Shown here piece after piece: positions 43,495-52,186 of a stretch of 64,000 nucleotides of DNA. The translations under genes were made by a program, and so were the position numbers. How positions within the stretch are numbered: the first letter of the stretch is position 1; each line of letters opens with the position of its first letter. Origin of the DNA: Streptomyces sp. CC208A (GTDB lineage: Bacteria; Actinomycetota; Actinomycetes; Streptomycetales; Streptomycetaceae); contig NZ_JASCXN010000004.1 in assembly GCF_030010625.1 (NCBI RefSeq), forward strand, positions 186,001-250,000, written 5' to 3'. The notes under the pieces are model-generated. The model was given only the letters and a program-made list of their open reading frames with translations, had not been told where the DNA came from and made no database searches.

Positions 43495-44286
43495 TCAGTC
43501 GTTCGTGTCGAAGGTGTCCGGGATCGGGAGGGTGGACCAGTGGGGGACGGGCCAGGCCACGACGATGGCTCGGCCCACCACGTCGGTGAGGGGGACCATG
43601 CCGCCGTGGCCGTCGTTCTGGTGGTAGCGGGAGTCCTGGGAGGCCTGGCGGTGGTCGCCCATGACCCAGAGGTGGCCGGCGGGGACGGTGACCTTGAAGC
43701 GGCCGCCCTCGTCGTCGCTGCACGGGGTGTTGCCGGCGTAGACGTACGGCTCGGTCAGGGGGGTGCCGTTGAGGGTGAGGGGGCCGGTGCCGGTGCACTC
43801 CACCGTGTCGCCGGCGACGCCGATGACCCGCTTGATCAGGTGCTGTTCGCCGGCGGCGGGCATCAGGCCGACGAAGCCGAGGGCCTTCTGGACGGTCGAG
43901 GGGGGCTCCACCTGGTGGCCGGCCAGCCAGTCGGCGGGGTCGCGGAAGACGACGACCTCACCGCGGCCGGGTTCCGAGCCGAACCAGGGGGTGAACTTGT
44001 CGACCAGGACCCGGTCGTCCTCCTGGAGGGTGTTCTGCATGGAGCCCGAGGGGATCAGGAACGCCTGCACCAGGAAGGTCTTGATCAGGAACGCCAGCAC
44101 CAGGGCGACCACGGCCAGGAGCGGGTACTCCGCCCAGGGGGAGAGACGACGGCGGCGGCGTTCGGGGCGGGCGTCGGACTGTTCCCCCGTCTCGGGATCC
44201 TCCGGCCTTGTCTCCGTCGCCACGTCTCCCGTTCCTCCCGCGCCCGTCACGTCCGCCGACCCCGATCCACTTGGTTCCTGCCGCAT
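43495..44286 (-). CDS. lepB: Signal peptidase I
   Basis: 263-aa type I signal peptidase. An acidic cytoplasmic N-terminus ends in RRRRR, followed by one TM helix (WAEYPLLAVVALVLAFLIKTFLV). The catalytic Ser is in IPSGSMQNTL (box B) and the catalytic Lys in HLIKRVIGVAGD (box D); box E GDHRQASQDSR is also present. It cleaves Sec and Tat signal peptides at the outer membrane face. It stands alone here, whereas Streptomyces usually also have a tandem signal-peptidase cluster. Confidence 0.92.
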   Translation of the reverse strand: MRQEPSGSGSADVTGAGGTGDVATETRPEDPETGEQSDARPERRRRRLSPWAEYPLLAVVALVLAFLIKTFLVQAFLIPSGSMQNTLQEDDRVLVDKFTPWFGSEPGRGEVVVFRDPADWLAGHQVEPPSTVQKALGFVGLMPAAGEQHLIKRVIGVAGDTVECTGTGPLTLNGTPLTEPYVYAGNTPCSDDEGGRFKVTVPAGHLWVMGDHRQASQDSRYHQNDGHGGMVPLTDVVGRAIVVAWPVPHWSTLPIPDTFDTND

Positions 44287-44344
44287 GGGACGACCCTAGG
44301 GCCCGTACCTGTGTCCGGGCAGCCCCGCCGGGGGTTCGCCCTTC

Positions 44345-44368
44345 TTATGAGTGACCTTATGAGTGACC
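44345..44368. repeat. Two tandem 12-bp repeats (TTATGAGTGACC)
   Basis: Perfect duplication in the short space between the polytopic membrane-protein gene and lepB. No function evident. Confidence 0.85.
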
Positions 44369-44378
44369 CCCAGGGACC

Positions 44379-46295
44379 TCAGCGGAGTTCCTCCGGGCAG
44401 GCCGTGCCGCGCGGGAAGAGCTTGTACGGGGCCGCCAGGCGGTACGTGCCGGCCTTGGGGGCGATCAGTTCCGTCCACTCGTCGCCCTCCTCGTCCGGCT
44501 CCGCCTTCAGCAGGCAGCCGTGCTCGTTGGCGAAGACCTTCGGGAGCTCCGTCCCGGACTCCTCCCGGGCCAGCTTCGACGCCTCCGTCTCCTGCGGGGG
44601 CTCCAGCTTGCCGCCGTTCCCGTCCATCAGGGCCAGCCACGGCGAGTAGGGGACGCGGATCTTGATCCGGGCCGGGCGGTCGAGGCGGAGGACGACCTCG
44701 TTCTCGGCGGCGCGGTCGACCTGGGCGGGGGCCTCGGCGAGCGGCGTGGCGTCGGCGACCTCGTACAGCCGCCAGTTCGCGTCGGACCAGACCTGGTTCA
44801 GGTACGGCAGGCCCTCGGCGATCAGCTCCGCCTCCCGCTCCGCACCCGAGTCGGGGGCGCCGGTGGGGAGGACGACGTACCGGACGGCCCAGCGGTGGAG
44901 CCACTCGCGGTAGTTCACGGCGTTGAGGGTGTCGTCGTAGAAGAGCGGGTTGCGCTCCATGTCCGCCTGCCGGTTCCAGCCGCGCGCCAGGTTGATGTAC
45001 GGGCTCAGCGCCGAGGACTCGCGGTGGCTGGAGGCCGGGACGACCTCCACGCGCGCCTTCCGCGCCTCCCGCACCTGGAGCTGGTTGATCAGCGGCGCCA
45101 CCTCGAAGGCCCAGGAGGCGTCCGGGCGGGTGCGGATCACGTCGTCGACGCCCTTGAAGCCGATCCAGAGGTTCAGGCCGAGGAAGGCGACGGCCAGCGC
45201 GTACCAGCGGCGCGAACGCGGCCGGGTGTACGGCAGCGCCGCCAGCAGCACCACGCCCGCGAAGAGCATGGGAAGCCGCGAGATGTTCGAGCCGATCTGG
45301 GAGTCGATCAGCCAGGTCAGGAAGGTGCCGACGGTGTAGCAGGCGGCGGCCGTGCGGACCGTGCGCCAGCCCCTCGGCACGAGGACGAGGACGAGGACCC
45401 CGAAGGCCAGCGGCAGCGCCGTCGACCCGAAGGCCATGGGCTGCGTGCCGGAGAAGGGGAAGAGCCAGGCGGAGAGCGCGACGACCACGACGGGCGCGAG
45501 ACCGATCGCGTACGCCCCCGGCCGCCGCTTGTTGAGGAAGAGCGCCGCCGCCACCACGCCGAGGAACAGGCCCGCCACCGGGCTGCACGCCGTCGCGAGC
45601 CCGGCGAGCGGCGCCGCCACCACGGCCTTCGCCCAGCGCTTGCGGCGCCAGCGGTGCGGCCAGCAGAAGACGGCGGCGACCGCGCCGAGGGCGAACATCA
45701 TGCCGAGCCCGAAGGTCACCCGGCCGGACAGCGCGTTGCAGAGGAAGGCGAAGACGCCCGCGAGCGAGCACGCCATCGGGTTCCGCACCGCCGGGACCCG
45801 CACCAGGATCAGCGCGGTCAGGGCGGCGGAGAGCGTCCCCGCGATCATCATCGTGGAGCGCACGCCGAGGACGGACATCACGTACGGCGAGATCACGCTG
45901 TACGAGACCGGGTGCATGCCCCCGTACCAGGCCAGGTTGTACGCGGAGTCCGGGTGCCGTCCGACGAACTCGGCCCAGGCGTCCTGCGCCGCGAGGTCGC
46001 CGCCGCTGTTCGCGAAGTAGAAGAACCACAGCACGTGGAGGAGCGCGGCGACGCCCGTCGCCGCCATCACCGGGTAGCGGCGCTTGCGGCGGCGCGGCCG
46101 GGGCTGCGGAGGCGAGGCGGGCGGGGTCCGCTCGGGGGCGGAGCGCTGGTTCGGGAGCACTATTCGCGAAGGTGAAGCGGGGGTGGGGGGTACGGAGGTG
46201 GGGGTGGGTGCGGGGGACGGTGGGGTGCCGGGCTGCTCGGGTCGGGGCGTGGCGGCCGTGCTGCGGCCCGCGCGTGTCGGCTCGGCGGTGGTCAC
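44379..46295 (-). CDS. Polytopic membrane protein, GT-C-like
   Basis: 638 aa. A long Pro/Thr/Ser-rich cytoplasmic N-terminus (1-75) is followed by roughly ten transmembrane helices (about 75-390) and a soluble extracytoplasmic C-terminal domain of about 240 residues. Early loop residues SGGDLAAQDAWAEFVGRHPDSAYNLAWYGGMHPVSYSVISPY resemble the first loop of GT-C membrane glycosyltransferases. Databases often call such proteins MFS transporters; MFS motifs A and C are absent. Possible role in cell-envelope glycan assembly, unproven. Confidence 0.7.
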   Translation of the reverse strand: MTTAEPTRAGRSTAATPRPEQPGTPPSPAPTPTSVPPTPASPSRIVLPNQRSAPERTPPASPPQPRPRRRKRRYPVMAATGVAALLHVLWFFYFANSGGDLAAQDAWAEFVGRHPDSAYNLAWYGGMHPVSYSVISPYVMSVLGVRSTMMIAGTLSAALTALILVRVPAVRNPMACSLAGVFAFLCNALSGRVTFGLGMMFALGAVAAVFCWPHRWRRKRWAKAVVAAPLAGLATACSPVAGLFLGVVAAALFLNKRRPGAYAIGLAPVVVVALSAWLFPFSGTQPMAFGSTALPLAFGVLVLVLVPRGWRTVRTAAACYTVGTFLTWLIDSQIGSNISRLPMLFAGVVLLAALPYTRPRSRRWYALAVAFLGLNLWIGFKGVDDVIRTRPDASWAFEVAPLINQLQVREARKARVEVVPASSHRESSALSPYINLARGWNRQADMERNPLFYDDTLNAVNYREWLHRWAVRYVVLPTGAPDSGAEREAELIAEGLPYLNQVWSDANWRLYEVADATPLAEAPAQVDRAAENEVVLRLDRPARIKIRVPYSPWLALMDGNGGKLEPPQETEASKLAREESGTELPKVFANEHGCLLKAEPDEEGDEWTELIAPKAGTYRLAAPYKLFPRGTACPEELR

Positions 46296-46393
46296 TGCGG
46301 CCCTTTCCCGTGTGTTCCCTGCGTACGCCCGTCTGTCCCGCGTCCCGCGCGGCTTCGCGTGTCGCGTCTCGTCCCTCGAAGAAGCTAACAGCC

Positions 46394-46419
46394 GGGCGCC
46401 CCGCGTGTCCGGGGCGCCC
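46394..46419. terminator. Terminator after the D,D-carboxypeptidase gene
   Basis: GGGCGCCCCG (46394-46403) and CGGGGCGCCC (46410-46419) form a perfect 10-bp stem, 65 bp past the stop of the minus-strand carboxypeptidase gene. Confidence 0.75.
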
Positions 46420-46483
46420 GCCTGATCGGTCGGCCGGTCGGCCGGCCGGTCCTCGTCGGCCGATCCGGGCCGGCCGAGGCGCC

Positions 46484-48694
46484 TCAGCCGATCCGCGTCA
46501 GCTTCTTGTCGAAGCCGGGCTCCACGAGGTCGGCCTGGAGCGCCACCGGGGCGCTGACCTTCCCCTCGCCCTCGCCGATCGACACCGTGCCGACGACGTC
46601 GCCGGCCTTGCCGGCGTGCGGGAGGGCCTTGCCGCCGTCGGTCAGCGCCAGCTCGACCTTCAGGCCCGGCCAGCCGACCGCCTTGATCTCCTTCGTCGCC
46701 ACGACCGGCGTCCGCCCGCCCAGGCCGTCGTCGACGTAACCGACGACCTGGCCCTTCCTGACGACGGCCGCGGAGGTGACGTCGTTCTGGGCCTTCTTGA
46801 TCAGCTCGTAGCTGTAGTCAAGCGACAGCTCCAGCTTGTCGTAGAGCCGCTCGGCGTTCTGCGCCCCCATCACGATGCCCAGGATGCGGTGGGTCCTGCC
46901 GTCGACGACCGTGTTCGCCGACCAGAGCAGGTTGCCGCCCGCGGGGGTGGAGGAGCCGGTCTTGATGCCGCTCACGCCCGGCTTGAGCAGCAGCCTGCTG
47001 TTGTTGTTCTCGATGTAGCCGACGCCCTCGATGGTGGCGTTCGGCATGTCCACGATCTCGCGGAACACATCGAACCGCATGACCGCCTTCGCCAGCTTCA
47101 GCTGGTCCTTCGGGGTCGAGACGGTCGAGTCGAGCAGACCGGACGGGTCGGTGTAGCGGGACTGGGTCATGCCCAGCTCCTTCGCCGCCGCGTTCATCTT
47201 GTCGACGAACGCCTGCTCCGAACCGGCGTCCCAGCGCGCGAGCAGCCGGGCCACGTTGTTGGCCGACGGGATCATCAGGAGCTGCAGGAGCTCCTTCTGC
47301 GTGTACGTCTGGCCCTTCTTGACCGGCGCGGTCGACTCGTGCGCCGACTTCCCCTGGTCCTCGGCCTTCTGGTCGACGGTGATCTCGGGGCCCTGCTGCT
47401 TCCCCTTGAGGGGGTGGTCGCGGAGGATCACGTACGCCGTCATCGTCTTCGTCACGGACGCGATCGGGGCCGGCTTCTGCGCCCCGTACGTGCCCATCGA
47501 GCCGACGCCCTCGACCTCGACCGCGCCCTGGCCGTCGGCGGGCCACGGCATCTGGAGCTCGCCGCCCTCGAAGGTGAACGTGGGCGCGGCGGAGAGCGTC
47601 AGGGCGGGCGCCGGAAGCGGCCGGACCATCTGCACGATCGCAAAGACGATCAGGAGGAGCAGGACCAGCGGGGTCCAGATGCGGATCCGGCGCAGGGTGG
47701 TGCGCCAGGCGTTCGGCGGCGGGGGCGGGGTGTTCGTCAGCTCGGCGAGCAGGTCGAGCGGGGGCAGCGGCGGGAGCGGCTGCTGCCGGGTCCGCTCGGG
47801 CTCCCCGAGCGCGGGGGAGGACGCGGCCGGGGCCGGGACGGCGGCCTTCGCCGGGGGGACCGGCTTGTCGGCGGCCGCCGGGGCCGGCTTCGGCGCCGGG
47901 GTCGAGGGGGTGGAAGTGGTCCCGGTCGCCTTCTGCTCGGCCGGGATGTCCGGGCGCAGCGGTACGAAGGTGCTCGTCCGCTCGCTGTCGGAGTCGAGGC
48001 CCCGGGGCAGCTTGAGCGCGGTCGTCGGCTGGTCCACGGCGGGCGCGGCCGGCGGCCGGACGGCCCGGAACATGGTGGTGGGCTGGTCGACCGGGGCCTC
48101 GGCCCCCGGCTCGGCGGCCGGTGCCGGCTTCGGCGCGGACTTCGAAGGCTCGGGCTTCGAAGGCTCGGACCTCGACGGCTCGGGCTTCGGCTGTTCCGGC
48201 TTCTCCTCGGCCTTCGCCCCGGGCTTCTTCGCGGCGAACCAGGACGGCTCCGGCGCCTTCGGCGTCCCGGCGGGCGTCTCAGAGGCTCGTACGGGCTCGT
48301 CGGCAGCCCCGTCGGCCTTCTCCGCGGCCTCCGGCTCCTCGTCCCCGTCCGCCGCCGTCGCGACCCACGCCGCCACGGCCCGCTTCAGACGGTCGCCCTC
48401 CGGCGTGCCCGACTCCCCCGCGGACGACTTCCCGGCGGACGACTTCCCGGCGGACGGCTCCGCCGCCGGCTTCTCGGCGTCGTCCTCCGGGGTGCGCGGC
48501 GTCAGGGTCTTGAACACCGCCGTCGGCTGGTCCACCTGATCCGGCGCGGACACCGCGGACGCCGGGGATTCCGGAGACGCCGAGGACGCCTGAGCCGCCG
48601 GGGATGCCGAGGGCGCAACCGACGACGGCGACCCCGTCGTCTTCCCCTCCGACGACCCCTGCTGCTCCGTTCTCTCGGGGGACTCGCCCGCCAC
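46484..48694 (-). CDS. Membrane-anchored D-alanyl-D-alanine carboxypeptidase (PBP5-like)
   Basis: 736 aa. A very long Pro/Ala/Glu-rich cytoplasmic N-terminus (1 to about 340) repeats VDQPTAVFK-like segments. One TM helix (LVLLLLIVFAIVQMV) follows, then a peptidase S11 domain with the three catalytic motifs: SxxK in ASVTK, SxN in SANN and KTG in GIKTGSS. It trims the terminal D-Ala of peptidoglycan stem peptides. GTG 48694 is chosen because GGAGGAGG lies just upstream; ATG 48715 is the alternative. The VDQPT repeats suggest a regulatory or kinase-substrate tail. Confidence 0.88.
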   Translation of the reverse strand: MAGESPERTEQQGSSEGKTTGSPSSVAPSASPAAQASSASPESPASAVSAPDQVDQPTAVFKTLTPRTPEDDAEKPAAEPSAGKSSAGKSSAGESGTPEGDRLKRAVAAWVATAADGDEEPEAAEKADGAADEPVRASETPAGTPKAPEPSWFAAKKPGAKAEEKPEQPKPEPSRSEPSKPEPSKSAPKPAPAAEPGAEAPVDQPTTMFRAVRPPAAPAVDQPTTALKLPRGLDSDSERTSTFVPLRPDIPAEQKATGTTSTPSTPAPKPAPAAADKPVPPAKAAVPAPAASSPALGEPERTRQQPLPPLPPLDLLAELTNTPPPPPNAWRTTLRRIRIWTPLVLLLLIVFAIVQMVRPLPAPALTLSAAPTFTFEGGELQMPWPADGQGAVEVEGVGSMGTYGAQKPAPIASVTKTMTAYVILRDHPLKGKQQGPEITVDQKAEDQGKSAHESTAPVKKGQTYTQKELLQLLMIPSANNVARLLARWDAGSEQAFVDKMNAAAKELGMTQSRYTDPSGLLDSTVSTPKDQLKLAKAVMRFDVFREIVDMPNATIEGVGYIENNNSRLLLKPGVSGIKTGSSTPAGGNLLWSANTVVDGRTHRILGIVMGAQNAERLYDKLELSLDYSYELIKKAQNDVTSAAVVRKGQVVGYVDDGLGGRTPVVATKEIKAVGWPGLKVELALTDGGKALPHAGKAGDVVGTVSIGEGEGKVSAPVALQADLVEPGFDKKLTRIG

Positions 48695-48877
48695 CGTGCC
48701 TCCTCCATGCGTCATGCGTACGTCCGAACCGTCTACCAGTGTCCTGTGTGAACCCCTTGGCCCCCGTGCTAGACGAGAACGACATACCTACTGGTTCCCG
48801 GACGAACCACCCAGGCACTCTCGACAGATGAATGTGAGAGGGGTCACCCTGTCATTCATCCACGCGGGGAGGCATGG

Positions 48878-49576
48878 ATGGGCAGGAGCCGCAGAACACT
48901 TCCGGAAGAGCTTCTGTTGCTCGCTCTGGACCCGGCCACGGGTACCACAGCGCAGCCGCAGTCGCTCGACCTGGGCCTCGCCGGAGCACAGCTAGTGGAG
49001 CTGGCTCTGGCAGGACGGATAGCCCCTGACGGGGATCGTATCGCCGTGGTGATGCCACGGCCGACCGGAGATCCGACTCTGGACTCCGCACTGGAACTGC
49101 TGCGCAGGCGCGGCAGTCCGGTCCGGGCCGTCCACTGGATCGGCGGGCCCCGGCTGGGGCTCCGCCAGACGTATCTCTCGCATCTGGAGCGATGCGGCAT
49201 GGTGCATGCCGTGGAGGGCCAGATGTGCGGGGTGCTGCCGACGACTCGCTACCAGGCGACGGACACGGCGATCAGCCGGGAGATCAGGGCCCGGCTGGAC
49301 AGTGCGATCCGCACCGGCGTACCGCCGGACCCGCGGACCGCGGCGCTCGCCGCGCTGGCCCACGCGGTCGGTCTCGGCAAGCACCTGTACCCCGGCAACG
49401 AAGGACGGTCGTCGCGGTCCCGGCTGCGCGACCTGATCCGGCACGACCCGATGGGCGGTCTGGTGGCGCACGCCGTCATGGACGTCCAGAACGGCGTGGC
49501 CGCACAGCCGCGCCGGAGCGGTACGGGCGTACCCGCCCAGCCGCGCGGCGGCATGGCCCGCGCCGCCGCCCACTGA
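48878..49576 (+). CDS. GPP34 (GOLPH3/Vps74-like) family protein
   Basis: 232 aa. Begins RRTLPEELLLLALDPATGTT, then LDLGLAGAQLVELALAGRIA, and later RTAALAALAHAVGLGKHLYP, all typical of the bacterial GPP34 fold. No membrane segments. Eukaryotic relatives bind PI4P; bacterial function is unknown, though such genes often sit near morphogenetic regulators. GGGGAGG lies 5 nt before the ATG. It is transcribed toward the XRE/DUF397 pair. Confidence 0.88.
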   Translation: MGRSRRTLPEELLLLALDPATGTTAQPQSLDLGLAGAQLVELALAGRIAPDGDRIAVVMPRPTGDPTLDSALELLRRRGSPVRAVHWIGGPRLGLRQTYLSHLERCGMVHAVEGQMCGVLPTTRYQATDTAISREIRARLDSAIRTGVPPDPRTAALAALAHAVGLGKHLYPGNEGRSSRSRLRDLIRHDPMGGLVAHAVMDVQNGVAAQPRRSGTGVPAQPRGGMARAAAH

Positions 49577-49877
49577 GGCGCGCACGGCGCACGGCCGTCC
49601 GCACGACAAGCACGGCACGTACGACAAGCACGGCACGCACAGCACATCCCGCACAGCACGTCCCGCACCTCCGCACCACGCACCACGCACTTCTTCGGGA
49701 GCCGCACCGGGTGTGCGGGGCGCCTTCGGGTGCCCCGCACACCCGTGTCCCGTTCGCGCCGTCCCGTCATCCCGTTGTGGCGGTTTCCCAGCGCACGCCG
49801 CACCTTTGGTGGCAGTCTGCCAAGCAGTACGTACTCACAGCTACGCATCGCAGACAGCAGCCGGAGGTGCAGTTTCC
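49577..49877 (+). other. Intergenic region with tandem repeat and terminator
   Basis: This 301-bp gap carries two 17-bp copies of ACGACAAGCACGGCACG (49603-49619 and 49621-49637), related CGCACAGCAC repeats after them, the terminator at 49708-49745, and then the XRE promoter. Confidence 0.7.
49708..49745 (+). terminator. Terminator after the GPP34 gene
   Basis: CGGGTGTGCGGGGC (49708-49721) and GCCCCGCACACCCG (49732-49745) form a perfect 14-bp stem with a 10-nt loop. Confidence 0.88.
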
Positions 49878-50738
49878 GTGGCGTCCAGTGTCAACCCCAC
49901 CGTCAGGCGACGCCGATTGGGCCAGGAGCTGCGCAAGCTCCGCGAGGGCAAGGGCATGACGGCCGAGCAGGTCGCCGAGCGCCTCCTCGTCTCCCAGTCC
50001 AAGATCAGCCGCCTCGAGAACGGCCGCCGCTCCATCAGCCAGCGCGATGTGCGCGACCTGTGCAGCGTGTACGAGGTCGAGGACGAGGCCATGGTCAACT
50101 CCCTCATGCAGATGGCCAAGGACTCGCGGCAGCAGGGCTGGTGGCACGCCTTCGGCGACATCCCGTACAGCGTCTACATCGGCCTGGAGACCGACGCGCA
50201 GAGCCTGCGCGTCTACGAGCCTCAGATCATCCCCGGCCTGCTCCAGACCCGTTCGTACGCCACCGCCGTCATCTCCGGCGCGCTGCCCGAGTCGACGCCG
50301 GCCGACATCGAGAAGCGGACCAGCGTCCGCACCCGCCGCCAGGAGCGGATCCACGACGAGGAGCGCCCGCTGCGCCTGTGGGCGGTCATCGACGAGGCCG
50401 CGCTGCGCCGGGTCGTCGGCAACAGGCAGGTGATGGTGGAGCAGCTGGAGCACCTCGTCGAGCAGTCGCACCTGCCGCACGTCACCGTGCAGGTGCTGCC
50501 CTTCGACACGGGTGCGCACCCGGGCATCAGCGGCCAGTACTCGATCCTGGAGTTCCCGGACGCCTCCGACTCCAGCGTCGTCTACATCGAGGGCGTGACG
50601 AGCGACCTGTACCTGGAGAAGGGGCCGGACGTGTCGAAGTACAGCTACATGTACGAGCACCTGCGGGCGCAGGCGCTGGGCGTGGAGCAGACGCGGGAGT
50701 TCGTGACCGACATCGCGAAGAAGTACGCGCAGGGCTGA
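49878..50738 (+). CDS. XRE-type regulator with DUF5753 (WhiJ/AbaA-like)
   Basis: 286 aa. N-terminal HTH_31: RRRRLGQELRKLREGKGMTAEQVAERLLVSQSKISRLENGRRSIS. The C-terminal DUF5753 domain contains YIGLETDAQSLRVYEPQIIPGLLQTRSYA and LPFDTGAHPGISGQYSILEFPD. This pairing with a downstream DUF397 gene is one of the many WhiJ-type modules that influence Streptomyces development. GTG 49878 is chosen; GGAGG lies 10 nt upstream. A terminator separates it from DUF397. Confidence 0.92.
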   Translation: MASSVNPTVRRRRLGQELRKLREGKGMTAEQVAERLLVSQSKISRLENGRRSISQRDVRDLCSVYEVEDEAMVNSLMQMAKDSRQQGWWHAFGDIPYSVYIGLETDAQSLRVYEPQIIPGLLQTRSYATAVISGALPESTPADIEKRTSVRTRRQERIHDEERPLRLWAVIDEAALRRVVGNRQVMVEQLEHLVEQSHLPHVTVQVLPFDTGAHPGISGQYSILEFPDASDSSVVYIEGVTSDLYLEKGPDVSKYSYMYEHLRAQALGVEQTREFVTDIAKKYAQG

Positions 50739-50844
50739 CGGCCCGAGGAGCCGCAGGCAGGTCTGCACCAGAGGGGCGGGCACGGTACACCCCCGACTCG
50801 GCTCGACGGAAGCCCGGCTGGAATATGCCACCCGGTCGTGTGAA

Positions 50845-50871
50845 CGCCGGTCCCGTCGCTCGGGACCGGCG
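50845..50871 (+). terminator. Terminator between XRE and DUF397 genes
   Basis: CGCCGGTCCCG (50845-50855) and CGGGACCGGCG (50861-50871), perfect 11-bp stem, loop TCGCT. DUF397 therefore likely has its own promoter in the following 80 bp. Confidence 0.82.
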
Positions 50872-50951
50872 AGTAGCGTCGATCAGGCCGGTGGAGGTAA
50901 CCCCGGCATCGACCCTAACGCCCTTCGGGCAGAACCGGAGTTGAGCACATC

Positions 50952-51152
50952 ATGGCCATCATCCAGGGTGCGACCGACAACTGGACCAAGTCCTCCTACT
51001 CCGGCGGCAACGGCGCCTGCGTCGAGGTGAAGTCGCCGGTCGTCGCCTCCATCGCCGTCCGCGACTCCAAGGCCCCCGAGGGTCCGTCCCTCTCTTTCGG
51101 ACCGGGCTCGTGGAACGCCTTCGTCGGCCAGGTGAGCAACGGGGCCCTCTGA
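50952..51152 (+). CDS. DUF397 domain protein
   Basis: 66 aa. The signature WTKSSYSGGNGACVEV and the terminal WNAFVGQV are diagnostic of DUF397. In known modules this small protein acts as an antagonist or partner of the upstream XRE regulator. Confidence 0.95.
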   Translation: MAIIQGATDNWTKSSYSGGNGACVEVKSPVVASIAVRDSKAPEGPSLSFGPGSWNAFVGQVSNGAL

Positions 51153-51187
51153 GGTCCACAGAACCACCCGTACCGCCCTTAAGCGCC

Positions 51188-51224
51188 GCCCTCTCGTCCG
51201 GTCCGCCGTCCTGGCCGAGAGGGC
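51188..51224. terminator. Hairpin between convergent genes
   Basis: GCCCTCTCG (51188-51196) and CGAGAGGGC (51216-51224) form a 9-bp stem with a 19-nt loop, downstream of DUF397 and of the convergent hypothetical gene. Confidence 0.65.
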
Positions 51225-51263
51225 TCGCTCATGTCCGGACCCGTTTCCGGCCCCGGAAGTCCG

Positions 51264-52097
51264 TCACCTCAACCGGTCCACGTACCGGTCCGTGCCCGGC
51301 ACGGTGGGGATGAACGGCGCCACCAGTTCCACCCTCCCCGCCCCGCCCGCGAGGCCGCCGGCGTCGGCGAGGTCGGCGAAGTGCTCCGCCCAGCAGTCGC
51401 GCGGGTCCCGCTCCAGGAACCAGAGCAGCGTGAGCCGGGTGTCGACGCCCTCCACCTGCTTCACATACGTCATGCGGTCGCCGGGCAGCGGCGTCGGACG
51501 GAAGACGGTCACCATCGCCGCCGGCGAACCCGCGAGCCGGCGCGGGAGGTCGCGGGAGGCGAGCCGTTCGAGGAGCGCGGCCCGCTCCTCCGGCCCCGCG
51601 CAGTCCACGACCTGGAGGATCAGCCCCGCGTAGGGGTGGTCGAGGGCGTGGAAGTCGCGGGGGCCGGCCGCCCCGTCCCGGTACACCGTCGTCTCGTGGT
51701 CCTGGAAGGACGTGAAGACGTGGGTGCGGTCGTGGTGGACGCGGGCGTCCCGGTTGAGGCGCTTGTTGATGGCGACGGTCCACTTCATGTGCGCGTCGTA
51801 GCGGCCCTCGGTGATCCAGTACGTGGAGAGGTAGCAGCCGGCGGTGACCGGCTGGGCGACGGCGGACTTCTCCGGGACGCGCAGCTCCTGGAGCTCGCGG
51901 GTGGCGACCCAGCGGCGGCCCGCGTACATCCAGGGCATCGCCATCGCGCCGGCGTAGTAGTGGTCGTCCTCGTACCAGCGGTTGTACGCGTACTCGTGGC
52001 CCGGGTGCGGTTCCACCAGGGTGATCAGGGCGTGCCCCGGACGGACCCCGTACGGCCCGGTCGCGGCCAGCTCCCCGTACGCGTCGGCGTCACTCAT
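51264..52097 (-). CDS. Conserved hypothetical protein, divergent from an SDR
   Basis: 277 aa, soluble. The N-terminal part reads GHALITLVEPHPGHEYAYNRWYEDDHYYAGAMAMPWMYAGRRWVA and a similar segment recurs after residue 145 (DHPYAGLILQVVDCAGPEE), suggesting two ferredoxin-like (dimeric alpha-beta barrel) halves. No catalytic motif is certain. The divergent SDR and the shared palindromic operator suggest a small catabolic or modifying pathway. Confidence 0.7.
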   Translation of the reverse strand: MSDADAYGELAATGPYGVRPGHALITLVEPHPGHEYAYNRWYEDDHYYAGAMAMPWMYAGRRWVATRELQELRVPEKSAVAQPVTAGCYLSTYWITEGRYDAHMKWTVAINKRLNRDARVHHDRTHVFTSFQDHETTVYRDGAAGPRDFHALDHPYAGLILQVVDCAGPEERAALLERLASRDLPRRLAGSPAAMVTVFRPTPLPGDRMTYVKQVEGVDTRLTLLWFLERDPRDCWAEHFADLADAGGLAGGAGRVELVAPFIPTVPGTDRYVDRLR

Positions 52098-52141
52098 CCA
52101 CCGTCTCCCTTCCTCTTCCTCGCGCGGCTCGGGGCACCTAC

Positions 52142-52158
52142 TCTGACGGACCGTCAGA
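52142..52158. promoter_or_regulatory. Perfect palindrome in the divergent SDR promoter
   Basis: TCTGACGGACCGTCAGA has 8-bp arms around a single A. It resembles TetR-type operators of actinomycete catabolic genes. No regulator gene is adjacent, so the protein would act in trans. Confidence 0.68.
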
Positions 52159-52186
52159 TGACTGGCCAGAGGCGGGAGGCACCCGG

